A DNA stretch of 64,000 nt from Ralstonia sp. 25mfcol4.1 (lineage in GTDB: Bacteria; Pseudomonadota; Gammaproteobacteria; Burkholderiales; Burkholderiaceae). A model generated the notes under the pieces. It saw only the letters and a list, made by a program, of their open reading frames with translations, ran no database searches and was not told the origin of the DNA. The position numbers were made by a program, and so were the translations under genes. The DNA is taken from assembly GCF_900104095.1 (NCBI RefSeq), contig NZ_FNJO01000006.1, positions 280,573 to 344,572 on the forward strand, written 5' to 3'. This document shows, piece after piece, positions 41,837 to 48,745 of the stretch; position 1 is the first letter of the stretch, and each line of letters opens with the position of its first letter.

Positions 41837-42925
41837 TCAGGCAGGAACTGCGGGCGCGCTGACGGTGCCCTCGATACGTAATGCGTGCGGCAGCAGCGTG
41901 GCGTTGCCGTCGGCGCCGGCCGAGCCGACATCGAGCCGGTGCAGCAGTTGCGTGATGGCCCGCGTGCCAATGTCGGCATTGGGCTGGACGACGGTGGCCA
42001 GCGGCGGCTCCACGAGCGCGCCAAGGGCGATACCGTCGTAGCCCAGCACCGAGACATCGCGCGGCACGCGCAGGCCCAGGCGCTTGAGGTCGGAAATCAC
42101 GCCGATGGCGAGCAGGTCGTTGGTGCAGAAGAACGCGGTGGGGGCGTCGGGCTGCGCCATCAACGCCTGGATCTGGGGCGCGTTGCTGGCCGTGTGGGAC
42201 GGCAGGTTGACCGGCTCGCGTACCGGCAGGCCGTGGGCGCGCATGGCATCGGCATAGCCGGCAAAGCGTTGGCGCGCGCGGTCGGACGCGGTGAAGGCAC
42301 CCGAAATCACCGCGATGCGCCGATGGCCCGCCGCGATCAGCGCGTTGACACCCTCGCAGGCACTGGTCTGGTTGTCCACCGACACCGAATGCCGGCCGCG
42401 CTGCATGGCGTCGCGCGACACCTGGTTGTAAGCCAGCACGTAGGGCACCGATTCGCGGTCGAGCTGGTCCAGCACGGTGCTGTCGCAGGCGTCGGCCACG
42501 GTCAGCACCATGCCGTCGACGCGGTGACGCAACAGGTATTCGATACGCTCGCGTTCGCGGGCCGGATCGTAGTTGCTGGTGACCAGCATCAGGGAGTAGC
42601 CTGCCTCCATGGCCGATTCTTCAATTCCGCGCCAGCATTCGGCAAACACCGCGTTATCCAGCGTGGGCAGCATGACGCCGACGATGCGGGTGCGTTGCGC
42701 GCGCAGCTTGGCGCCCAGCAGGTTGGGGCGGAACGACAGCCGGCGCGCGGCCTCGTGCACGCGCTGGGCGGTGGCTTCGCGCACCAGCTGCGGATGGCTG
42801 AAGACGCGCGACGCAGTGGCCAGCGACACCTTGGCGGCCAATGCCACGTCGGCCAGCGTGACCCCCTGGCCAGGTTCGGCGGAAGCCAGGCGGGGCGGCA
42901 GGACGGCGCGGCGGGATGTTGGCAT
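41837..42925 (-). CDS. LacI/GalR family regulator
   Basis: A 362-residue repressor. The helix-turn-helix and hinge are VTLADVALAAKVSLATASRV and AARRLSFRPNLLGAKLRAQR; the effector domain is a periplasmic-binding-protein fold (RIVGVMLPTLDNAVFAECW, FFCTNDLLAIGVISDLKRLG, DVSVLGYDGIALGALVEPPL). The 16-residue N-terminal extension before the DNA-binding domain is longer than usual. It is the first gene of the importer operon and is preceded by a perfect 16-bp palindrome, so it likely represses itself and, by read-through, the importer. Confidence 0.92.
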   Translation of the reverse strand: MPTSRRAVLPPRLASAEPGQGVTLADVALAAKVSLATASRVFSHPQLVREATAQRVHEAARRLSFRPNLLGAKLRAQRTRIVGVMLPTLDNAVFAECWRGIEESAMEAGYSLMLVTSNYDPARERERIEYLLRHRVDGMVLTVADACDSTVLDQLDRESVPYVLAYNQVSRDAMQRGRHSVSVDNQTSACEGVNALIAAGHRRIAVISGAFTASDRARQRFAGYADAMRAHGLPVREPVNLPSHTASNAPQIQALMAQPDAPTAFFCTNDLLAIGVISDLKRLGLRVPRDVSVLGYDGIALGALVEPPLATVVQPNADIGTRAITQLLHRLDVGSAGADGNATLLPHALRIEGTVSAPAVPA

Positions 42926-42954
42926 GCGTTCCTCATCGGATGGCGCACTTCAGG

Positions 42955-42970
42955 ATGAAAACGTTTTCAT
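42955..42970. promoter_or_regulatory. Perfect LacI-type operator palindrome
   Basis: ATGAAAACGTTTTCAT (42955-42970) is a perfect 16-bp palindrome with the central CG and AAACGTTT core typical of LacI/GalR operators. It lies 29 bases before the LacI start codon, in position for autorepression. The 200-base gap to the divergent-side NTF2-like gene holds no other feature I can support. Confidence 0.82.
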
Positions 42971-43125
42971 TGAAGTGCCGAAAAAGCAGGCGTCAAGGAA
43001 AATTTGCGCTGCGCCGCCGCAAAACGGGCAGCGCAGGCTCTCGCGCCTGTCATCGTCGCGCATTGTCACGGGGCTCTGTGACGGGCCGATGACAGCGCAA
43101 GCGCAATCTGATTGGCCGGGCGGCC

Positions 43126-43509
43126 TTACTTCGACTTCGGTGCCGCGCTGAACGTCTTGTTGGCGATCTTCCACACGCCGTCGATCTGCAGCAGGTTCAT
43201 ATAGTCGGTGAACGTCACCTCGGGGTAGTCCAGCACGATCTTCGCCGTGGCGGCGTTGCCCACCACGTCGAAGCTGGCGATATGGCGGCGGCGCTCGGCC
43301 TCGTCGGGCTGCGGCTGGCCCTGGAAGCGCTTCGAGAACTCGTCCACCGTCAACGAGTGCAGCGCGCCGTCGCGGAACGAAATGATGCGGGCGTCGGCGT
43401 GGAACGCCTGGAAGATGTACTCGGCCTTGCCTGTGCGATGGGCCTCCAGATACTGCTCCAGCGGTGCCAGCGCGGGAATGTGCTGCGAGGTGGCGGCGTG
43501 TGCGGTCAT
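43126..43509 (-). CDS. NTF2-like (SnoaL/lumazine-binding type) protein
   Basis: A 127-residue cone-shaped alpha+beta barrel protein of the NTF2-like superfamily. The pattern LEQYLEAHRTGKAEYIFQAF, HADARIISFRDGALHSLTVD, and the terminal strands VVGNAATAKIVLDYPEVTFT and YMNLLQIDGVWKIANKTFSA is typical of the putative lumazine-binding/SnoaL-like group. No catalytic residues can be assigned. It stands alone between the LacI gene and a divergent DUF1800 gene. Confidence 0.78.
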   Translation of the reverse strand: MTAHAATSQHIPALAPLEQYLEAHRTGKAEYIFQAFHADARIISFRDGALHSLTVDEFSKRFQGQPQPDEAERRRHIASFDVVGNAATAKIVLDYPEVTFTDYMNLLQIDGVWKIANKTFSAAPKSK

Positions 43510-43725
43510 GTCTGTCCTCCGTATTGATTTGGGTTGGGCCGGGCCCGGGCGGGCGCCACGGGTCGGCGGCGCCGTTCATTGTATCCGTAAATTGTATGCA
43601 AAATAGCTTCGGAAGGTGGCTGGCATCAGCGCGGGAAAATTTTCGTAACAGACTGCCGGGGTGGCGCGGTCAACCAACCGGCGCGTCGGACGTCAAACCG
43701 GCATTCCGGCGCGCGAGGTGCGCGC

Positions 43726-45345
43726 ATGACAAGGGAACGGGCGCCTATGGAACACCTACGGATCGGCAGGTTGCGGCAATGGCGGGTACCCGGTGCGCTG
43801 GTCTGGCTGGCATGGCTGGCGATATCGGCGGTGCTGGTCGCCTGTGCATCGACGGCGGCCGATGATGCAACGCACCATGGCAAGCTGTCGGCGGCCGACC
43901 TGCGCTGGCTCAACACCGTCAGCTTTGGCGCCGACCAGGCCAGCGTACAGCGCCTGCAAGCCATCGGGCGGCAGCGTTATCTCGATGAGCAGATCAAGAT
44001 GCCGCTGGCCGATCCGCCCCAGTTGGCCCAGTCCATTGCCGCGTTGCCGGTCAGCCAGGGCGACGCGCTGCAACGGACCCAGGCGCTGCGCGCCGAACGG
44101 CAGCGCATCCAGGCGCTGACCGACGAGACCGAAAAGCAGCAGGCCCGCGAGGCGCTGAACCGCCAGGGGCGCGACCTCGTGATCGATACCGGCCGCCGCC
44201 ATCTGCTGCGCGCGCTCTATTCGCCGGCGCAACTGCGCGAGCAGATGACGTGGTTCTGGCTGAATCATTTCAACGTCTACGCGGGGAAAGGGCAGGTGCG
44301 CTACGCCCTGGCCGATTTCGAGGCACGCGCGATCCGCCCGCATGCCCTGGGCAAGTTCCGCGACCTGCTGATGGCTACGGTCACATCGCCGGCCATGCTC
44401 GAATACCTGGACAACGCCCAGAGCGCGGCCAACCGCATCAACGAAAACTACGCGCGCGAGCTGATGGAGCTGCATACGCTAGGCGTGGCGGGCGGCCCGA
44501 GCGGGTCGCGCTATACCCAGCAGGACGTGCAGGAACTGGCGCGCGTGCTGACCGGACTTGGCATCAATGCGCGGGGCGAGCCGCCCCGGCTGTCGGCCGA
44601 GCGCGCGGCCATGTACCGCAGCGACGGCCTGTTCGAGTTCAATCCGAACCGTCACGACTTCGGCGCCAAGACGCTGCTGGGCCAGACCATCGAGCCGCGC
44701 GGGTTTGCGGAGGTGGAGCAGGCCGTGTCGATCCTGGCGCGCGACTCGGCCACGGCGCGCTTCGTGTCGGCCAGGCTGGCCACGTACTTCGTGTCGGACA
44801 ATCCGCCGCCGCAGCTGGTCGCGCAGATGGCCGCCACGTTCACGCGCACCGATGGCGACATCGGCGCGGTGCTGCGCACGATGTTCCTGTCGCACTGGTT
44901 CGACCAGTCGGCTGCCGAGGGCGCGCGCAAATTCAAGGACCCGATGGTCTTTGTGGTGTCGTCGATGCGGCTGGCCTATGACGGCCGGCCGGTATCGAAC
45001 CTGCGTCCGATGATCAACTGGCTGAACCAGCTTGGCGAGCCGCTATATGGCCACGTGGCGCCCGACGGCTATCCGCTGACCGAGAGCGCATGGGCCAGTT
45101 CGGGCCAACTGGTCAAGCGTTTCGAGATCGCGCGCACGATCGGCAGCGGGCCGGCCGGGCTGTTCTCGGACGAAAGCGGGCAGCCCGCCGCGCAACGCGG
45201 ATTCCCGATGCCGAACAACCGCATGTTCTACGACACCATCGAGGGCACGCTGGGCGCGGCCACGCGCCAGGCGCTGGCCCAGGCGGGCTCGCAGCAGGAA
45301 TGGAATGCCGTGCTGCTCAGTTCGCCGGAATGGATGCAGCGGTAG
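43726..45345 (+). CDS. DUF1800 lipoprotein
   Basis: A 539-residue exported protein. A hydrophobic segment ends in a lipobox-like LVACAS. DUF1800 signatures follow: LSAADLRWLNTVSFGADQAS, EQMTWFWLNHFNVYAGKGQV, NENYARELMELHTLGVAGG, YTQQDVQELARVLTGLGINA and NRHDFGAKTLLGQTI. These proteins are nearly always paired with a DUF1501 protein, as here, and have no established function. ATG 43726 follows GAGGTG at five bases. The DUF1501 gene starts 35 bases downstream. Confidence 0.88.
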   Translation: MTRERAPMEHLRIGRLRQWRVPGALVWLAWLAISAVLVACASTAADDATHHGKLSAADLRWLNTVSFGADQASVQRLQAIGRQRYLDEQIKMPLADPPQLAQSIAALPVSQGDALQRTQALRAERQRIQALTDETEKQQAREALNRQGRDLVIDTGRRHLLRALYSPAQLREQMTWFWLNHFNVYAGKGQVRYALADFEARAIRPHALGKFRDLLMATVTSPAMLEYLDNAQSAANRINENYARELMELHTLGVAGGPSGSRYTQQDVQELARVLTGLGINARGEPPRLSAERAAMYRSDGLFEFNPNRHDFGAKTLLGQTIEPRGFAEVEQAVSILARDSATARFVSARLATYFVSDNPPPQLVAQMAATFTRTDGDIGAVLRTMFLSHWFDQSAAEGARKFKDPMVFVVSSMRLAYDGRPVSNLRPMINWLNQLGEPLYGHVAPDGYPLTESAWASSGQLVKRFEIARTIGSGPAGLFSDESGQPAAQRGFPMPNNRMFYDTIEGTLGAATRQALAQAGSQQEWNAVLLSSPEWMQR

Positions 45346-45380
45346 CGCCACGGCAAGGGATCCAACGATAGGGGACAACC

Positions 45381-46685
45381 ATGAACCGACGCCACTGGCT
45401 CAGGACGATGGGCGGCGCGGGGCTCGCGCTGACGCTGCCAACCCTGACATCGCGCGTGTTCGCGCTGCCGGCCCAGGCCGATGCGCGCTTCCTGCTGGTG
45501 TTCCTGCGCGGCGGCTATGACGCGGCCAACGTGCTGGTGCCGTCCGGCAGCGATTTCTACTACGCGTCGCGACCCAATATCGCCATCCGGCCGCCGGTGG
45601 CGCAGGGCGCCGCGCCAGACCCGGCAGCCGCGCTGCCGCTGGGCGTCGATGGCTGGGCGCTGCATCCCGCGCTGGGTGCCACGATGCTGCCGATGTGGCA
45701 GCGCCAGCAACTGGCGTTCGTGCCGTTCGCCGGCACCAGCGACATGTCGCGCAGTCATTTCGAAACGCAGGATGGCATCGAGGCGGGACTGGCCGGCGAC
45801 GGCCATGGCGAAGGCTCGCCCAAAGGCAGCGGCTTCCTGAACCGGCTGACGCAGGCCATGGGCGGGCAGGCGGCGCCGGTGGCCTTCACCGACGGCCTGC
45901 CGATGGTGCTGTCCGGCGCCGCAAACGTGCCCAACGTGTCGCTCAAGGGCACCGGCCGCACACCGTTCGATGCGCGCCAGACGCAGACCCTGGCGCAGAT
46001 GTACAAGGGCACGCGCTTCGAGTCGCTGATTGCAGAAGGTTTCGACCTGCGCCAGACCGTGGCCGAACAGGCCGAGGCGATGCGCAAGCACGAGGCGGCC
46101 ATGCGCGCGGCCAGCGCGGGCGCGGCTGGCGACGCCATGTCCGGACGCATGCAGGAGATGCAGGCGGCCAACCGGCGTGCGTTGACGGCACGCGGTTTCG
46201 AGCAGGAAGCGCGCCGCATGGCCGGGCTGATGCGCGATAAATTCAACCTCGGCTTTATCGACGTGGGCGGCTGGGACACGCACGTCAACCAGGGCGGCGC
46301 GCAAGGACAGCTGGCCAACCTGCTCGATAACCTGGGGCGCGGCATTGCCGGGTTCTCCGAGGAAATGGGGCCGGCGTGGCACAACACCACCGTGGTGGCC
46401 ATCTCCGAATTCGGGCGCACGTTCCGCGAGAACGGCACGCGCGGCACCGACCATGGGCACGGCACGGTCTACTGGGTGGCGGGCGGCAACGTGCGGGGCG
46501 GGCGCATGGTGGGCGAACAGGTCGCCGTTGGCCAGCCAACCCTGAACCAGAACCGCGACTATCCGGTGCTCAACGACTACCGGGCGGTGCTGGGCGGCCT
46601 GTTCCGCAGGTTGTACGGGCTGGACGACAACCGCCTGGCACAGGTATTTCCGGGCAGCCGGCCACGCGATATCGGGCTGGTGTAG
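45381..46685 (+). CDS. DUF1501 secreted protein
   Basis: A 434-residue protein with a Tat-like signal peptide (NRRHWLRTMGGAGLALTLPT). DUF1501 is related to the sulfatase/alkaline phosphatase fold; seen here are RFLLVFLRGGYDAANVLVPS, SDMSRSHFETQDGIEAGL, FIDVGGWDTHVNQGG, TVVAISEFGRTFRENGTRGT and DHGHGTVYWVAGGNVRGG. The aspartates and histidines of these blocks could bind metal. It forms an operon with the DUF1800 gene. A role in the cell envelope or with an exported polymer is a guess. Confidence 0.88.
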   Translation: MNRRHWLRTMGGAGLALTLPTLTSRVFALPAQADARFLLVFLRGGYDAANVLVPSGSDFYYASRPNIAIRPPVAQGAAPDPAAALPLGVDGWALHPALGATMLPMWQRQQLAFVPFAGTSDMSRSHFETQDGIEAGLAGDGHGEGSPKGSGFLNRLTQAMGGQAAPVAFTDGLPMVLSGAANVPNVSLKGTGRTPFDARQTQTLAQMYKGTRFESLIAEGFDLRQTVAEQAEAMRKHEAAMRAASAGAAGDAMSGRMQEMQAANRRALTARGFEQEARRMAGLMRDKFNLGFIDVGGWDTHVNQGGAQGQLANLLDNLGRGIAGFSEEMGPAWHNTTVVAISEFGRTFRENGTRGTDHGHGTVYWVAGGNVRGGRMVGEQVAVGQPTLNQNRDYPVLNDYRAVLGGLFRRLYGLDDNRLAQVFPGSRPRDIGLV

Positions 46686-46703
46686 GGCAGGGCGCGACGT
46701 CGA

Positions 46704-47675
46704 TCAAGGCTTGCGACGGCTGAAGCGTTGCTCGGTCACCTCGCTGCCCCATTGGGTGCCGGCCGCTTCGCTGGTCAGCACAAAGCCGAACGACTCATAG
46801 AGATGGCGTGCCGAATCGAGGCCCTTGAAGGTCCAGAGCCAGGTCTCTTCAAACGCGTGCGCGTCCACGAACTGCATCGCGTTGGCCATCAGTTGCCGGC
46901 CGACACCGGAACCGCGCAGCGCGTCGTCGACGATAAACCAGCGCAGGTGGGCCGTACCCAGAGCCGGGTCGCCGTCGATGGCCAGGGACGCCAGCGTGCG
47001 GCCGTCGTCGTGGTACAGCCACAGCGCCTTGCCCGGCGCCGGCAGCATGGCGGCAAACTCGGCCAGTTCGGTGGCCACCCGCTTTTCGAAAAAGGCACCA
47101 AATCCCCAGTGCTCCGCGTAGAAGCGCCCGTGCAGGCTCGCGATATCGCCGATGCAGCCGGGCCGGTAGCCTTCGACGATGGGCAGGCTGTCGGGCTCGC
47201 CCCCGGCGGCCTTGGCGGCGTTGTCCTGCGCCAGCGCGTCGGCATAGAGCGCCAGGGACCGCAGCAGCGCCTGCTGGTCGGACGGGAGCATCCGGCGCAG
47301 CGCATTGGATACCTGGTCGGTTGCGAACTGGTCGATCTTCTCCCGCAGCTTTTTGCCCTTCGGCGTCAGGAACAGCTCCGTGGCACGCGCGTCCTCGCTG
47401 GAGATCCGACGATGCAGAAACCCGGCGGATTCCAGCCGCGCCACCTGCCGGCTGGTGTTCGATTTATCCAGCCGCAGGATCCGGCCCAAATCCCTGGCAT
47501 TGATGCCGGGCGTCATGCCGATCTCCAGCACCGCGTGCACGGCCGAAGGCGCCAGGTCGCTATCGGCCAGCGTGGCACGCATGAAGCCCAGTTCGCGCAC
47601 CAGGCGGCGCGAGAAATCGCGAAGTTCGAGGATGGTCCCGTCGCGGGATTGGGCGGGCGCTTCGATCAGGTCCAT
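46704..47675 (-). CDS. MarR-GNAT fusion regulator/acetyltransferase
   Basis: A 323-residue two-domain protein. Residues about 5-150 are a MarR winged helix (INARDLGRILRLDKSNTSRQ, VARLESAGFLHRRISSEDAR); residues about 165-320 are a GNAT acetyltransferase (FIVDDALRGSGVGRQLMANA gives the acetyl-CoA loop, then HLYESFGFV). Similar fusions occur widely in proteobacteria; the acetyl acceptor is unknown. ATG 47675 follows GGAGG at five bases. The promoter upstream carries two TTGCG-N3-CGCAA dyads, one filling the -35/-10 spacer, which strongly suggests autorepression. Confidence 0.88.
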   Translation of the reverse strand: MDLIEAPAQSRDGTILELRDFSRRLVRELGFMRATLADSDLAPSAVHAVLEIGMTPGINARDLGRILRLDKSNTSRQVARLESAGFLHRRISSEDARATELFLTPKGKKLREKIDQFATDQVSNALRRMLPSDQQALLRSLALYADALAQDNAAKAAGGEPDSLPIVEGYRPGCIGDIASLHGRFYAEHWGFGAFFEKRVATELAEFAAMLPAPGKALWLYHDDGRTLASLAIDGDPALGTAHLRWFIVDDALRGSGVGRQLMANAMQFVDAHAFEETWLWTFKGLDSARHLYESFGFVLTSEAAGTQWGSEVTEQRFSRRKP

Positions 47676-47711
47676 GGTGGCCTCCGGCAGGCTGTCAAGT
47701 TGCCGCATTGG

Positions 47712-47756
47712 TTGCGACACGCAAGCAATATTAGTTGCGATACGCAACCTTGTCAA
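47712..47756 (-). promoter_or_regulatory. Autoregulated sigma-70 promoter with two MarR operators
   Basis: On the - strand a perfect -35 TTGACA (47756-47751) and a -10 TAATAT (47733-47728) are separated by 17 bases. The dyad GTTGCGATACGCAAC on the + strand (47734-47748) occupies that spacer. A second dyad TTGCGACACGCAA (47712-47724) lies just beyond the -10. The two centres are 23 bases apart. Binding at either would block polymerase. Confidence 0.85.
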
Positions 47757-47894
47757 AGCCTGGCTGGCCTGTTCACCCTCCCAAAGCAGTACGTGCGATG
47801 CCTCAAGTCGGCCCCGGAAGTGCCGTTATCTCAACAGTGGGCGTGGCACCTGCCCACCGAATGATTCGTACAACACGATTCCTAGCCAGTTTGA

Positions 47895-48695
47895 GTGCAA
47901 GCCTTGTCGCGACCCCTGACGCCATCCATTGCCGATTGCCTCGAACAACAACTGCTGCGGCCGGTTTTCCAGCCGATCGGCTCGCTCGTCACGGGCGATG
48001 TGTTCGGATACGAGGCACTGATCCGCGGCCCGATGGGTACGCCGATGGAGAGCCCGATCGCGCTGTTTGCCGAAGCGGCACGCGTGGGCAAGCACGTGGA
48101 ACTCGAACGTCTGGCCGCGCGCATCTCGATCCGGGCGTTCATGGAATTCGACCTGCCCGGCAAGCTGTTCCTGAACTACAGCGCCGATTCGATGCGCAAT
48201 ATCGAGGACACTCGCGACGAGGTGCGGGTCTTTCTGCAGGCGCAGGGGCTGCCGTCCGAGCGCATTGTGCTGGAGCTGACCGAGCAGGCGCCACTGGGGC
48301 CGCTGGATACGCTGGCCAAGGCCGTGTTTTCGATTCGCAGCCGCGGCGCGCAGTTCGCGCTGGACGACTACGGTACCGGCCATGCCGGCCTGGGGCAGTG
48401 GATTGCCCTGCAACCCGATTACGTGAAGATCGCGCGCGTCATCATCGACGGCGTGGCGTCGTCGCAGTTCCAGCGCGAGGCGCTGCAGGGGCTATGCAAG
48501 CTGGCCCGCACGGCTGGCACGCGGCTGATCGCCGAGGGCATCGAGCGCGTGGACGATCTGCTGGTGTGCCGCGACATGGGTATCGATCTGGCGCAGGGCT
48601 ACCTGCTTGCCCGCCCGACGCCGGAACCGCCGCTGTCGCTGTCCGACGCATCGCTGCGCGCGATGCATCGCGGCCGGCTGAGGATTGCCAGGTAG
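47895..48695 (+). CDS. EAL-domain cyclic-di-GMP phosphodiesterase
   Basis: A 266-residue protein that is essentially one EAL domain. The signature YEALIRGP is at residue 40, followed by FLNYSAD (asparagine ligand), LELTEQ (glutamate), FALDDYGTGHAGLGQW (DD pair), YVKIAR (lysine), LIAEGIE and LAQGYLLARP. The full set argues for active hydrolysis of c-di-GMP. No sensory or GGDEF domain is attached. The GTG at 47895 is the best start I see, with no strong ribosome site. It is divergent from the MarR-GNAT gene. Confidence 0.87.
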   Translation: MQALSRPLTPSIADCLEQQLLRPVFQPIGSLVTGDVFGYEALIRGPMGTPMESPIALFAEAARVGKHVELERLAARISIRAFMEFDLPGKLFLNYSADSMRNIEDTRDEVRVFLQAQGLPSERIVLELTEQAPLGPLDTLAKAVFSIRSRGAQFALDDYGTGHAGLGQWIALQPDYVKIARVIIDGVASSQFQREALQGLCKLARTAGTRLIAEGIERVDDLLVCRDMGIDLAQGYLLARPTPEPPLSLSDASLRAMHRGRLRIAR

Positions 48696-48745
48696 GGGTT
48701 GCAGATGGCTTTCTGCCCTCACCCAGTTGTGGGGAAGGGGGCAGG

